The notes: generated from the letters alone by a model not told the origin. 64,000 nucleotides of DNA from Martelella alba (GCF_006516955.1 NZ_VHLG01000003.1:372001-436000), one strand, 5' to 3'. Positions 50,377-59,995 are shown, counted from the stretch's first letter. Numbers and translations: made by a program.

Positions 50377-52404
50377 ATGACGGCCCTTGTGACCTGTCTC
50401 ACGGTTCAGCATTCTCATTTTACCGTTCTGATTGCGCTGCTTGTCGCCCTGACGGGCGGGTTCTTAACCATGAGTCTGATGGAACGGGTGCGTGGCGCCG
50501 GTGGAAGTCAGTTTGCGATATGGCTTTTCCTTGCTGGTTTCGTCGGCGGCGTAACGGCCTGGTCAACGCATTTCATTGCCATGCTTGGCTATGTTGTCGA
50601 CGTGCCACATGCCTATGACCGGGTGCTGACCTTCGTGTCTCTGGCAGTTGCAATATGCACGACCGTGTTTGCCATTTTCGTCGCCTTTGCGGCGCGCGGC
50701 AGCGCGCTTGTCGAGGCTGCCGGCGTCGTGTTCGGCTTCGGCGTCGCGCTGATGCATTTTGTCGGAATGCGCGGCTTCAAGGTTGCAGGCTATATGGAAT
50801 GGTCGGTCGCGAGCATCGTCTGGGCTCTGGCTCTGGGCAGTGTGTTTGGCGCCCTGTGCTTTTCTGTCTGTCTGCGCGCCAAGATGAAGCGCCCCGAATG
50901 GCTTGCCGCGCTGCTTTTCGCCCTGTCGGTCTTCAGCATTCATTTCATAAGCATGGCTGGGCTGTCGATTGTTCCGGCGTCCGGCATTGTGTTGTCAGGG
51001 GCGGATCTGCCGTCTCGAACCATGGTTTTCGTCACGCTTCAGGTCACGTCGATCGTCCTCATTCTGGGCGTTTCCATTCTGATTCTCGACAGCAAGACCC
51101 GGGAGGGATTTGATGAGCGTATTCTTCAGGCAAGTGCACGTGATGCTCTGACTGGTCTTTCCAATCGTGTGGGCTTCAACGAGCAATTCGCCCTGTTTTT
51201 CGAGCGCGCGCGCGCGCGCCACCGGCAATTGGCGGTGATTCATCTTGATATTTCCCGCTTCAAGCAGATCAACGATGTTCATGGGCACCTTGCCGGTGAT
51301 TATGTGTTGCGTGTGATGACGTCGCGCCTGTCATCCTGTCTTGGCAGTGCCGATTTTCTCGCCCGTGTCGGCAGCGATGAATTTGCTCTTGTGGTCGAGG
51401 CCTATAATTATCGTAGCGATGCATTGCGCTTGATGCGGCGGGTTGCGGCTGAGTTCGACAAGCCGATCGATTGGAGCGGCAAACAGATCAGCGTTGATTT
51501 CAGGGCCGGGATTGCCATTTTCCCCGCCGACGGACTGGAGCCAGATGAGCTGATCGCGCGTGCCGATGCGGCGCTTTTGCGGGCCAAGCGTTCGGCCAGC
51601 GAGCGCACTCTGTTTTATGATGCGCGGCAGGATCACCATGAGCGCCGCCGCAATGCGCTCGCCTTCGATATGCGCCGTTCACTGCAGGAGGGTGAATTCG
51701 AGCTCTTCTATCAGCAGCAGCACTTGACTGATGATCGATCCATTTTCGGCTTTGAGGTTCTTTTGCGCTGGTTTCACAAGGAGCTCGGATTTGTGCCGCC
51801 GGATGAATTCATTCCAATTGCCGAGCAGACCGGTTTTATCATGGAGCTTGGTGAATGGGTTCTGCGCGAGGCCTGCATGAACGCAGTCAGTTGGAAAAAG
51901 CCTTATCAAGTGGGGGTGAATGTGGCGCCCCTGCAGCTTGCCGATGAGCGCTTGCCGGCCAAGGTGAAGGCAATCCTGGAAGAAAGTGGCCTGCCGCCGC
52001 AGCGTCTGGAACTGGAAATCACCGAGACCGGCATTATCGCTGATTATAACCGGGCATTGGCTGTGATTACCGAGCTCAAGCGGCTTGGGGTCAAGGTGGC
52101 GATGGATGATTTCGGTACGGGGAATTCGTCGCTCCGTACCCTGCAGCAGTTCCCCTTCGACAAGATCAAGGTTGATCGTTCCTTCGTCTCCGGCCTGCCC
52201 GATGATCAGCTGTCAGCGGCGATCCTGCGAGCGACCGTCATTATCGGCGAGAGCCTCGGCACGCGTGTTCTGGCCGAAGGGGTTGAGACTGATGAACAGC
52301 TCGCCTTCCTGCTTCGGGAAAACTGCATGCGTGCACAGGGTTATCTGTTTGGCCGGCCCAAGCCATTCGAAGAAATCAGATCGCTGGTGATGGCGGAGGA
52401 TTGA
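50377..52404 (+). CDS. MHYT-GGDEF-EAL signalling protein with altered GGDEF and EAL signatures
   Basis: A 675-residue membrane protein. The N terminus is an MHYT sensor of seven helices with three His motifs (STHFIAMLGY, LMHFVGMRGF, SIHFISMAGL), thought to bind a metal and sense a gas or redox state. The GGDEF signature is changed to RVGSDEFAL and EAL to FEVLLRW. The other EAL catalytic residues are intact (NVAPLQL, LEITETG, MDDFGTGNSS, KVDRSF, AEGVETDEQ), so phosphodiesterase activity is likely while cyclase activity is doubtful. It is divergent from rplY and convergent with prs. Confidence 0.92.
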   Translation: MTALVTCLTVQHSHFTVLIALLVALTGGFLTMSLMERVRGAGGSQFAIWLFLAGFVGGVTAWSTHFIAMLGYVVDVPHAYDRVLTFVSLAVAICTTVFAIFVAFAARGSALVEAAGVVFGFGVALMHFVGMRGFKVAGYMEWSVASIVWALALGSVFGALCFSVCLRAKMKRPEWLAALLFALSVFSIHFISMAGLSIVPASGIVLSGADLPSRTMVFVTLQVTSIVLILGVSILILDSKTREGFDERILQASARDALTGLSNRVGFNEQFALFFERARARHRQLAVIHLDISRFKQINDVHGHLAGDYVLRVMTSRLSSCLGSADFLARVGSDEFALVVEAYNYRSDALRLMRRVAAEFDKPIDWSGKQISVDFRAGIAIFPADGLEPDELIARADAALLRAKRSASERTLFYDARQDHHERRRNALAFDMRRSLQEGEFELFYQQQHLTDDRSIFGFEVLLRWFHKELGFVPPDEFIPIAEQTGFIMELGEWVLREACMNAVSWKKPYQVGVNVAPLQLADERLPAKVKAILEESGLPPQRLELEITETGIIADYNRALAVITELKRLGVKVAMDDFGTGNSSLRTLQQFPFDKIKVDRSFVSGLPDDQLSAAILRATVIIGESLGTRVLAEGVETDEQLAFLLRENCMRAQGYLFGRPKPFEEIRSLVMAED

Positions 52405-52419
52405 TGCCTCCGGATAGGC

Positions 52420-52449
52420 AAAGAGCGGCGCTTCTAACGCCGCTCTTTT
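52420..52449. terminator. Bidirectional terminator between the MHYT gene and prs
   Basis: Eleven-base stem AAAGAGCGGCG / CGCCGCTCTTT with flanking A and T runs; it serves both convergent genes. Confidence 0.9.
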
Positions 52450-52473
52450 ACTGAAATTCGTATATGGCCCTGT

Positions 52474-53406
52474 TCAGTCGAACAGGCTGGACACCGAGCT
52501 TTCGTGGCTGGTGCGGTTGATCGCCTCGCCGATCAGCGACGCCGTGGTGACGACGCGGATATTCGGCGACGAGATCACGTCGCCGCGCGGCTGGATCGAA
52601 TCCGTTATGACCAGTTCCTTCAGGGCGGAATTGGCGATGCGCTGCACAGCCGTTCCGGACAGGACGCCATGGGTGATATAGGCGGCCACGCTCAGCGCAC
52701 CGTTTTTCAGAAGCGCTTCGGCCGCATTGCAAAGCGTGCCACCGGAATCGATGATGTCATCGATCAGGATGCATTCCTTGCCTGCGACATCGCCGATGAT
52801 GTTCATGACCTCCGACTCGCCTGGGCGCTCGCGGCGCTTGTCGACGATGGCCAGAAGACAGTCCAGACGTTTGGCAAGCGCACGTGCGCGCACTACGCCG
52901 CCGACATCGGGGGATACGACCATGACATTATCAAGGTTGCGGCGTGCCTTGATGTCCCGTGTCAGGATCGGCAGCGCATAGAGATTGTCGGTTGGGATAT
53001 CGAAGAAACCCTGGATCTGCCCGGCGTGAAGATCAAGCGTCATAACACGGTTCGCACCGGCCTGCGTGATCAGATTTGCCACCAGCTTGGCTGAGATCGG
53101 TGTACGGGGGCCAGGTTTGCGATCCTGCCGCGCATAGCCGAAATAGGGAAGGACTGCAGTGATCCTTCGTGCCGAGGACCGACGGAACGCATCAATCATG
53201 ATGAGCAGTTCCATCAGGTGGTCATTGGTCGGAAACGACGTCGACTGGACGACAAAGACGTCCTCACCACGCACATTTTCCTGGATCTCAACGAAAATTT
53301 CCTGGTCAGCAAATCGTCTGACACTGGCTATCCCCATGGGGACGTTGAGATAGTTGCAGATCGCATCGGCGAGTTGCCGATTCGAATTGCCTGCGAAAAC
53401 TTTCAT
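52474..53406 (-). CDS. prs: Ribose-phosphate pyrophosphokinase (PRPP synthase)
   Basis: A 310-residue enzyme that makes PRPP from ribose 5-phosphate and ATP, feeding purine, pyrimidine, His and Trp synthesis. Motifs: flexible-loop region [18 protein letters not shown], the metal site [12 protein letters not shown] and the PRPP loop [17 protein letters not shown]. The ATG at 53406 (MKVFAGNSN) is the family start; a further 20 codons upstream are open but unsupported. It shares a terminator with the MHYT gene. Confidence 0.97.
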   Translation of the reverse strand: MKVFAGNSNRQLADAICNYLNVPMGIASVRRFADQEIFVEIQENVRGEDVFVVQSTSFPTNDHLMELLIMIDAFRRSSARRITAVLPYFGYARQDRKPGPRTPISAKLVANLITQAGANRVMTLDLHAGQIQGFFDIPTDNLYALPILTRDIKARRNLDNVMVVSPDVGGVVRARALAKRLDCLLAIVDKRRERPGESEVMNIIGDVAGKECILIDDIIDSGGTLCNAAEALLKNGALSVAAYITHGVLSGTAVQRIANSALKELVITDSIQPRGDVISSPNIRVVTTASLIGEAINRTSHESSVSSLFD

Positions 53407-53552
53407 TTCAGCTCGCCCATTGCCGTCGTTATGGTCGCCTTTTACCGCTCTTAGATGCGAATGCAAGTCGCTAAAGAGGTCGTGTGGTGTTTTTCCGTCG
53501 ATTTATGACGAAAGGGTGTCATTTCGGTGTCGCCGGGCAGTTTCATTAAAAG

Positions 53553-54485
53553 TCAGCCCTGCGAGTCCAGCCAGACCATCAGGTCGGCTACGCTCTTCTG
53601 TCCGATTGTTTCCATCGTCTGGCTTGAAACTGCGCTCCAGGGGTCGTCCGCCTTTGTCGGCGGTACTTCCTGCTGGCCCTGAATGCGGTGAACGCGCTGC
53701 CCCTTGGCATCCATGACGTCCCAGACATAGATCACCGCGACGCTGTCCTCCTTGTTGACGGCCGAGAAATAGCCCTTAAGGCTGAGATCGGCACTGTCAT
53801 CACTCATCGGCTCAATGGTAAGCCCGGCGGCGCGCGCGCCTTCTCCGAGACGGGAGGAGAGCGGCTGCAGCTTGTCATCCGGTGCCCCGACAATCGGCAG
53901 GAACCGGATCGAGCTGGCATTGGCGAGCGACGATGCCGGGCCCGTGCTGGCCGGACCCGTGCTAGCCGGGCTAAGTGAGGCGGCCTGCCTGGCAGGCGCG
54001 GTCGTTGTTACCGGTGGCGGACTGGACTGCTGTGCCTGCTGCTGAATGGGAGCGGGCTGTTGCCCGGTTGATGCGATGGTGGCCGCAGCCGGTACGGCAG
54101 CGCTCTGGCTGGCTGGCAGGGCTGGCGTATCATTGGCGATATTGGCGGCCTGTGCGCCGAATGTGCTTGGCGCCCTGCCAATGCCCGGCGTGCCGTTCAG
54201 TGTTGTCGCTGTTGGTGCTGTCGAAGAGGTGAGCGTGGTCGCAGCCTGGCCGTATGTGGTTGGCTGGCTCACCTGCGGCGCGGCAGAGGGCGGAGGCAGG
54301 CTCTCGCTGGTGACGCTGTCGTCGGGAACCGTTGTGGAAAGCGGGGTCGTTTGAACCAGCGTCGGCTGATCATTGCCGCCACCCACACTCTGCGGTGGCG
54401 ACTGGCTCACATTCAGCGCATCACTCGTCGTGCATGCGGTGAGCGTTATGGACAACAATGCGAGGCCCGCGAATTTGCCCGCCAC
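53553..54485 (-). CDS. Lipoprotein with long disordered linker, unknown function
   Basis: A 310-residue protein with a lipoprotein signal (LTAC lipobox at about residue 18). Residues 25-190 are a Ser/Thr/Pro/Ala/Gln-rich linker with short repeats such as ASTGPASTGPAS. The C-terminal 120 residues are folded-looking (SIRFLPIVGAPDD, LSLKGYFSAVN, VIYVWDVMDA) and end with MVWLDSQG. The start is taken as GTG at 54485, which has AAGGGG six bases upstream; a TTG two codons earlier has none. A cell-surface or envelope role is likely from the signal; nothing more can be said. Confidence 0.8.
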   Translation of the reverse strand: MAGKFAGLALLSITLTACTTSDALNVSQSPPQSVGGGNDQPTLVQTTPLSTTVPDDSVTSESLPPPSAAPQVSQPTTYGQAATTLTSSTAPTATTLNGTPGIGRAPSTFGAQAANIANDTPALPASQSAAVPAAATIASTGQQPAPIQQQAQQSSPPPVTTTAPARQAASLSPASTGPASTGPASSLANASSIRFLPIVGAPDDKLQPLSSRLGEGARAAGLTIEPMSDDSADLSLKGYFSAVNKEDSVAVIYVWDVMDAKGQRVHRIQGQQEVPPTKADDPWSAVSSQTMETIGQKSVADLMVWLDSQG

Positions 54486-54679
54486 GTTCAACCCCTTGCT
54501 TCGTTTCTTGCGCGCAGCGGCCGATCAACAGATCTCGCCCGTCGCTCATACTTGTCTCTTTGGCCTGCCAGCTGCGAGGGCAACCGGCATCCAGATTTCC
54601 GCCCGTTGTTTACACTACTTGTCTTAAGGCTTCCTGATGCAGCCGTGCGATATTGTCATTTCTGCGGCAGTGCGGGCGA

Positions 54680-55831
54680 TCAGTGGTGGATCATGCCGAG
54701 TGGGTGGCGTGAAAGTGGCCTTGGGGCGTTCTCTGTAGTCAGATAGGTGCGCCCGAGTGTCATCGCCGTACCCGTATCCGAATCCATGATGATCATATGA
54801 ACGAAGAGCGACATGCCTGGCTCGATCGCCTGCATATTGCCGGTGTGGAACATCTGGTGCTCCATCCATGACGGTGCGAAGCGGGCGCCGAGCGAATAGC
54901 CGCAGGCATTCAGCCGGTGGCGGGAGAGGTTGAACGCGTCCATCACCTCGGCGTGGCGATCAAAGACACTGCCGAAATTATTGCCGGGTCGAAGGATTTC
55001 CTCAATCGCCTCGATGCAGTCGTGGCAGGCCCGGTAAAGTTCGCGGTGCCTGTCGGATGGTGTGCCGGTCAGAAGTGTGCGCATGGCGGCAACATGATAG
55101 TGGCGGTAGACGCCGGCCCATTCGAGTGTCAGCTGATCATCCTGATCTAAAAGTCGCCGCCCGGTTTTGGAACGGCACAGGAGTGCTGCCTCGCCGGAGC
55201 CGATGATGAAATCATTGGCTGGCGGATCGCCGCCGCCGGAATAGACGGCAGCATGCATGGCTGCCAGAATATCGGCTTCGCTGGCGCCCGGTACCGCAAG
55301 CGGCAGGGCGGCGTCCAGCGCATCGTCGCAAAGGGCGGCAGCGCTTTCAATATAGGTGATTTCCGCCGGGCTCTTGATCAGCCGCAGCTGGCTGACAAGA
55401 TAGGATGCATCTTCAAGATGGCAGAAGCTCTGCAACTGGCTTTCGACCTGGTTGGCGACACGCCCGGTCATACCATGGGTATCATATTCCACCCCGACCT
55501 TTGCGCCCAGAAGATCGAAATCCGACATCAGTTCCTTGAGGTCGCGGCTCGGATCGCTCTGACCGCGATCAACCCAGATGCGGATATCGCCGATATTGGA
55601 GGTAAGCCGTGCCTGCCTTAAATCGGCTGAGCGGGTCAGGAGTGCCATGCGGCCATCGGCCGTGACGACGAGGCACTGGAAGAAGACGAAGCCGAACGTA
55701 TCGTAACCGGTCAGCCAGTACATGCTTTCCTGGGCGAAAAGCAGTATGGCATCCAGCTTGCGGGCCTTTATGCCCGCCGTGAGCCGCTCCATGCGCTTTT
55801 GATATTCCTCGCTCGAAAATACCGGTTCCAT
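54680..55831 (-). CDS. M24-family (Xaa-Pro peptidase/creatinase-like) protein lacking the metal ligands
   Basis: A 383-residue protein with the creatinase N domain (about 15-140) and a pita-bread C domain. In true metallopeptidases the C domain has DxG...SDxTRT; here that place reads LEWAG (236-240) and YHVAAMRT (245-252), so the metal Asp residues are absent. The same kind of substitution occurs in creatinase and ectoine hydrolase DoeA, which are metal-free amidinohydrolases, so this is more likely a small-molecule hydrolase than a peptidase. It starts directly after the pgeF stop and is probably in one operon with pgeF, midA and lgt. Confidence 0.85.
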   Translation of the reverse strand: MEPVFSSEEYQKRMERLTAGIKARKLDAILLFAQESMYWLTGYDTFGFVFFQCLVVTADGRMALLTRSADLRQARLTSNIGDIRIWVDRGQSDPSRDLKELMSDFDLLGAKVGVEYDTHGMTGRVANQVESQLQSFCHLEDASYLVSQLRLIKSPAEITYIESAAALCDDALDAALPLAVPGASEADILAAMHAAVYSGGGDPPANDFIIGSGEAALLCRSKTGRRLLDQDDQLTLEWAGVYRHYHVAAMRTLLTGTPSDRHRELYRACHDCIEAIEEILRPGNNFGSVFDRHAEVMDAFNLSRHRLNACGYSLGARFAPSWMEHQMFHTGNMQAIEPGMSLFVHMIIMDSDTGTAMTLGRTYLTTENAPRPLSRHPLGMIHH

Positions 55832-56632
55832 CTAGCGTTCTCCAATTGCAATGGCAGAGATCTGCCGGCCGTAATCCGCTTCACGCCGATGCGTGGTTCT
55901 GCGGTAAGAAAACAGCCCGTCCTCATCGCCATAGGTGCAGTGATCAATGATCTCGAAGCCAATGCCGGCCGCGTTGAGTTTCTCGCCGACAAAGGCCGGC
56001 AGATCGAACATGGCATGGCCCCGGTTGATCGATGGCGAGAAGAAACGATGATTGTCGGTATTGTGTTCCTTGAAGGTCGCGACAAATTCCGGGCCGACCT
56101 CGTAGGCTGCGCGGGAAATGGTCGGGCCGAGGCAGGCAGTGATGTTTTCGCGCATCGCCCCCATCTTTTCCATTGCTGTAATCGTTGCCTCAAGGATGCC
56201 GGTAAAGGCGCCGCGCCAGCCCGAATGCGCCGCTGCGATGACACCGGCGCTGGGGTCGGCAAACAGTACCGGCCCGCAATCCGCCGTTAAGACACCGAGC
56301 ACAAGGCCCGGTGTTTTTGTCACCAGTGCGTCAGCCTGGGGGCGGCCATCGGCAAAGGGGGCGGAAACGGCAACGGCCTCGGCGGAATGAACCTGATGAA
56401 CCGTGATGAGATTGTCTGCCGTCGCCCCGAACCAACCGGCAACGCGGGCGCGGTTTTCAATGACATCTTCCATCCTGTCCTTTGAGCCGGGGCCGCAATT
56501 GAGACTGGCATAGATCCCGGTTGAGACCCCGCCCGTGCGGGAAAAAAAGCCATGACGAATGGATGTTCCTGCCGTCTTTTCGGCAAGACGGGAACTTTGC
56601 AGGGGTGCCAGATCCGGCGTCCTGTTGAGCAT
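55832..56632 (-). CDS. pgeF: YfiH/PgeF-family protein (purine nucleoside / peptidoglycan-editing type)
   Basis: A 266-residue laccase-domain protein. The Cu/Zn ligands are visible in HQVHSAEAVA, LTADCGPVLFAD and AAHSGWRGAF. E. coli PgeF removes L-Ser mis-incorporated into peptidoglycan; related proteins act as purine nucleoside phosphorylases or polyphenol oxidases, so the precise reaction here is open. The start is the ATG at 56632, with GAGGAAGCGCGCC upstream; two earlier starts are less supported. It is flanked by midA upstream and the M24 gene downstream, all on the minus strand. Confidence 0.9.
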   Translation of the reverse strand: MLNRTPDLAPLQSSRLAEKTAGTSIRHGFFSRTGGVSTGIYASLNCGPGSKDRMEDVIENRARVAGWFGATADNLITVHQVHSAEAVAVSAPFADGRPQADALVTKTPGLVLGVLTADCGPVLFADPSAGVIAAAHSGWRGAFTGILEATITAMEKMGAMRENITACLGPTISRAAYEVGPEFVATFKEHNTDNHRFFSPSINRGHAMFDLPAFVGEKLNAAGIGFEIIDHCTYGDEDGLFSYRRTTHRREADYGRQISAIAIGER

Positions 56633-56689
56633 GGCGCGCTTCCTCATTATCGGTTTTGACAACGATGGTGGTTGGCGCGGACGCCAATG

Positions 56690-57790
56690 TCAATCGGCAG
56701 GTAAAAACGGTGGCAGTACAATGGCTGAACCGGAGACGGCAAGAACCTTGAACAGATCACCCATTTCGCCCGGGCCGTTGCCGGCCAGCCGCTGCGCGGC
56801 CTCGATGATCGTCTTCTGCGTCGCTGTGTCGCGACCGCGCCCCAGCTGTGAGGCGCGGGCGCCGAGACCAAGACCGGCGAGGAAATCGCCCTGCATGATT
56901 GGACAGTGCAGATGCAGTCCGGCGGCGGCGGCAACTGCGGCAAGGGCTGAGAAATCGACATGGCTGGTCAGGTCGGCTTCGCCCGGATGGGCAAGAACAG
57001 GATCATATCTGTGATGGTGAAGGGCCTGCAGCGTATCACCAAAACCGGGCTGCAAATGGCCGTAGTCGATGATCAGCGCTGTACCGTTATTTTGCTTCAG
57101 ACGCTCGGATATTGTCGCCATCAACGCCTCGCGGGCAGGCGCGATTTCAAAGAGGCTCCCCACTGGTGCCGTGCCTGCGTTTGATGGCAGAGCGTGCCGA
57201 TCCAGTCGCGCAGGTCCGATCAGGAAGGCAAGCCTGCCCTTGTCATCAAGTCCGACCAGCCGTTCGGAAAAGCCCTTTTCGGTCTTGATGAACTGGCGGA
57301 TCGGCAGAGCGTCGAAAAGCTCGTTGGCGACAAAAAGCGTGAAGCCTTCCGGCACGGTCTCCATCCGATCGACCCAGTGCAGCTTCTGCCGGTGGCGGGC
57401 GAGCGTGCCTTCCTGCCGCCTGCGAAGTTCCGGGCTTGTTTCGAGCAGATAGACCGAAATTTTCTCGTAAAGGGTAGGGGCGAGGGTGGCGATCACCTTC
57501 AGCATGTCCGCCATCATCGTGCCGCGGCCCGGGCCACCCTCAATCAGTATCACCTGTTCCGGCCGGGCATGGGCCTGCCAGGCGGCAACAAGGCAGGTAC
57601 CGACAAGTTCACCGAATAGCTGGGAGATTTCCGGTGCGGTGGTGAAATCGCCAGCGCGGCCAAGCGGATCGCGGGTCAGGTAATAGCCGAATTCCGGATC
57701 GGCAAGGCAAAGCTGGAAATAGACGCTGACCGGGATCGGCCCGTCTTCGGCAATCATGCGGATCAGCTTTTCACCAAGTGCCGTGGTCAC
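56690..57790 (-). CDS. MidA/NDUFAF7-type SAM-dependent methyltransferase (DUF185)
   Basis: A 366-residue class I methyltransferase homologous to mitochondrial NDUFAF7, which dimethylates an Arg of complex I subunit NDUFS2. Signatures are GDFTTAPEISQLFGE, LIEGGPGRGTMMADML and FVANELFDALPIRQF. A matching role on bacterial NuoD/NuoCD is plausible but not shown. Its ATG overlaps the lgt stop (ATGA), so the two are co-translated. The lgt-midA-pgeF order is conserved in rhizobia. Confidence 0.92.
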   Translation of the reverse strand: MTTALGEKLIRMIAEDGPIPVSVYFQLCLADPEFGYYLTRDPLGRAGDFTTAPEISQLFGELVGTCLVAAWQAHARPEQVILIEGGPGRGTMMADMLKVIATLAPTLYEKISVYLLETSPELRRRQEGTLARHRQKLHWVDRMETVPEGFTLFVANELFDALPIRQFIKTEKGFSERLVGLDDKGRLAFLIGPARLDRHALPSNAGTAPVGSLFEIAPAREALMATISERLKQNNGTALIIDYGHLQPGFGDTLQALHHHRYDPVLAHPGEADLTSHVDFSALAAVAAAAGLHLHCPIMQGDFLAGLGLGARASQLGRGRDTATQKTIIEAAQRLAGNGPGEMGDLFKVLAVSGSAIVLPPFLPAD

Positions 57791-58647
57791 GCCGCCATGC
57801 CCGTTTCATGCCGGTGCGCGCGGTGGATCGCGAACCAGATACCCCAGAGACCGGCGGCGAGCATTGGCAGGGACAGGATCATGCCCATGGTCAGCCAGCC
57901 GCCATAAAGATAGCCGAGCTGGATATCCGGCTGACGGAAAAACTCGACGAAAATCCGCGATAAGGCGTAAAGGCAGATGAAGACGCTCGACGTCAGTCCC
58001 GGTTTTTTCAGCGTGCCGAGGAAACGGGCGAGAACAAACAGGATCAAAAGACTGGCCAGGCCTTCAAGGCCCGCTTCGTAAAGCTGGCTCGGATGGCGCG
58101 GCAAGGGGCCGCCGGTGGGAAAGACCATCGCCCATGGCACATCGGAAACGCGGCCCCAGAGCTCGCCATTGATGAAATTGGCAATCCGGCCGAAGAAAAG
58201 TCCGATTGGCGTAACCGTTGCCATCAGGTCGAACAGGCTCCAGGTTGAAATCCGATTGCGGCGCGAAAACAGGATCATCACCGTGATCATGCCCAAAAGC
58301 CCGCCATGGAAGGACATGCCGCCATCCCATATCCTGAAAATCAGCAGCGGGTCTGCGATAAATTGCGGCAGGTCGTAGAACAGCATATAGCCAAGCCGCC
58401 CGCCAATGATGATGCCCAGCACCGACCAGGTGATGAAATCATCCAGTTTGGTCTGCGTCAGCGGCGGTGCGTCATCACGCCAGATCGCAGTCTGTTTCAG
58501 CAGGTAGCGGGCATAGAGCCAGCCGAGCAGAATGCCCGCGACATAGGCGATGCCGTACCAGTGAACGGCAAGCGGGCCGAGGCTGAAGGCAATCGGGTCG
58601 ATATTGGGATAGCTGAGCGAGGCTTCGACGATCTGATCTGGCTGCAA
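57787..58647 (-). CDS. lgt: Prolipoprotein diacylglyceryl transferase
   Basis: A 286-residue inner-membrane enzyme that transfers diacylglyceryl from phosphatidylglycerol to the lipobox Cys of prolipoproteins. The Lgt signature GRIANFINGELWGR is present, with DGGMSFHGGLLG and the YHWYGIAY-like start region LAVHWYGIAYVAG. About seven helices. The start is uncertain: no ATG fits, and the TTG at 58647 with GGAACTCAGCCC upstream places the first helix correctly. The open frame continues 59 codons further. It is the first gene of a four-gene operon and serves the lipoproteins seen elsewhere in the window. Confidence 0.94.
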   Translation of the reverse strand: MQPDQIVEASLSYPNIDPIAFSLGPLAVHWYGIAYVAGILLGWLYARYLLKQTAIWRDDAPPLTQTKLDDFITWSVLGIIIGGRLGYMLFYDLPQFIADPLLIFRIWDGGMSFHGGLLGMITVMILFSRRNRISTWSLFDLMATVTPIGLFFGRIANFINGELWGRVSDVPWAMVFPTGGPLPRHPSQLYEAGLEGLASLLILFVLARFLGTLKKPGLTSSVFICLYALSRIFVEFFRQPDIQLGYLYGGWLTMGMILSLPMLAAGLWGIWFAIHRAHRHETGMAA

Positions 58648-58808
58648 GGGCTGAGTTCCGTTATGATGGCGGCGAAGATGGCCGGTCTTTGTGACGCGGT
58701 CAAGACGTCGCCTTGGTGGCTTTTGGTCTTGCGCCTTTGTGCGGCTGTCACTACTTGAGTTCTGGAACGGGCGCCACGCCTGCCCGGTATTTCGTAAGGG
58801 AGACAGGA

Positions 58809-59069
58809 ATGAGCACCGGCACAAATCGCATTCTCGATGATCTGGCCAAGCTGATGACGGATGCCGCGGGCTCCGTTCAAAGCGCCGGCAAGGACGTGGA
58901 AACGGCTTTCAAGGCGCAGGCCGAGCGTTGGCTCAACAGCATGGACATCGTCAAACGTGACGAGTTTGAGGCTGTGCGCGAAATGGCCATCAAGGCCCGT
59001 GACGAGAATGAGGCACTGGCGGCCAAGATCGCCGAACTGGAAGCCAAACTCGCCGATAAGGCGGAGTAA
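58809..59069 (+). CDS. ubiK: UbiK-like accessory factor (BMFP/YqiC family)
   Basis: An 86-residue protein with an amphipathic N terminus (NRILDDLAKLMTDAAG) and a C-terminal coiled coil (AAKIAELEAKLADKAE), the shape of BMFP/YqiC proteins. UbiK organises the soluble ubiquinone-biosynthesis complex in E. coli; alphaproteobacterial homologues are less studied. The ATG at 58809 has AGGGAGACAGGA upstream. It is divergent from lgt, an order conserved in rhizobia. Confidence 0.88.
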   Translation: MSTGTNRILDDLAKLMTDAAGSVQSAGKDVETAFKAQAERWLNSMDIVKRDEFEAVREMAIKARDENEALAAKIAELEAKLADKAE

Positions 59070-59158
59070 CCGTATATTACATTGACGATCCTGATGTTAG
59101 CGACGACAGCGCAATGAATCAGGGCATTCGTCCGTTTGGCATCGTCTTGGATTGACAG

Positions 59159-59193
59159 GAAGGCTCCGGTTTTTTGCCGGGGCTTTCTTTTTT
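59159..59193 (+). terminator. Terminator after ubiK
   Basis: An 11-bp stem with two wobbles (GAAGGCTCCGG / CCGGGGCTTTC) around a T-rich loop, then TTTTTT at 59188-59193. It is 90 bases after the ubiK stop. Confidence 0.8.
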
Positions 59194-59493
59194 AGGCCTC
59201 TGCCGGGTTTTTCCCACATTTCTTTCAAAAAAAAACCGGCCTGTGGACATGCCGAAAAAAGCCAGTGTCATGAATCGCTTAAGAGTCTCACCTGAATCAT
59301 TTTCGCAGCTTCACGGTGGTGGCTTTGCCTTGTTCTGGCGATCGGGGGGCTTCCGTTCCCTGAGCCGCGTTATAGACTGATTTTAAAAGATGATTCGAAA
59401 TTTGGAATTCGGTGGAGCGTGACTTCAGGCGCTAGTGTTCGCTACTGCGATACCGCATTGTAAGGTCCAGGTCTTCAACCTGAAAGGTGATCA
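59194..59493. other. Intergenic region before ybjN
   Basis: 300 bp with no ORF that I would defend. It is A/T-rich around 59215-59235 and 59375-59405 and should contain the ybjN-proC promoter. Confidence 0.4.
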
Positions 59494-59994
59494 ATGAGCC
59501 TTCTCGAATGGGAAATGGAACGGCAGTCCAATCCGGTGGACATGATTGAGTTCGTGGCCTCCAGCAATGACTGGTCGTTTGAGCGTTCCGGTGAGGACGA
59601 GATTGCCATGACGGTTGGCGGTCGCTGGGCCGACTACCATGTTTCCTTCTCCTGGATGGCCGATTGCGAAGCGCTGCATCTTGCCTGCGCCTTTGATCTG
59701 AAAGTGCCCGACCGGCGCATGAATGAAGTGGTCAAGCTTCTCACGCGGGTCAATGGCCAAGTCCTGATGGGGCATTTTGATTTCTGGCGGCAGGAAAGCG
59801 TCGTTGTCTTCCGCCAGTCCCTGCTTCTGGCTGGCGGTGCCGAGCCGACCAACCAGCAGGTCGAGGGGCTGTTGTCTTTCGGTCTTGATTCCTGCGAAGC
59901 CTATTTCCAGGCGTTCCAGTTCGTGGTCTGGTCAGGTATGGCAGCCGATGAGGCGCTCGCCGCCGTTCTCTTCGAAACCGTGGGGGAAGCCTGA
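59494..59994 (+). CDS. YbjN domain protein
   Basis: A 166-residue protein with the YbjN/type III chaperone-like fold: an acidic N-terminal helix (EWEMERQSNPVDMIEF), a beta sheet (WADYHVSFSWMADCEALHL) and a C-terminal helix. YbjN proteins are thought to be general chaperone-like stress factors; the rhizobial form is uncharacterised. It overlaps no gene but ends two bases before the proC ATG, so the two are one operon. The order ybjN-proC-csaA recurs in rhizobia. Confidence 0.88.
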   Translation: MSLLEWEMERQSNPVDMIEFVASSNDWSFERSGEDEIAMTVGGRWADYHVSFSWMADCEALHLACAFDLKVPDRRMNEVVKLLTRVNGQVLMGHFDFWRQESVVVFRQSLLLAGGAEPTNQQVEGLLSFGLDSCEAYFQAFQFVVWSGMAADEALAAVLFETVGEA

Positions 59995-59995
59995 T

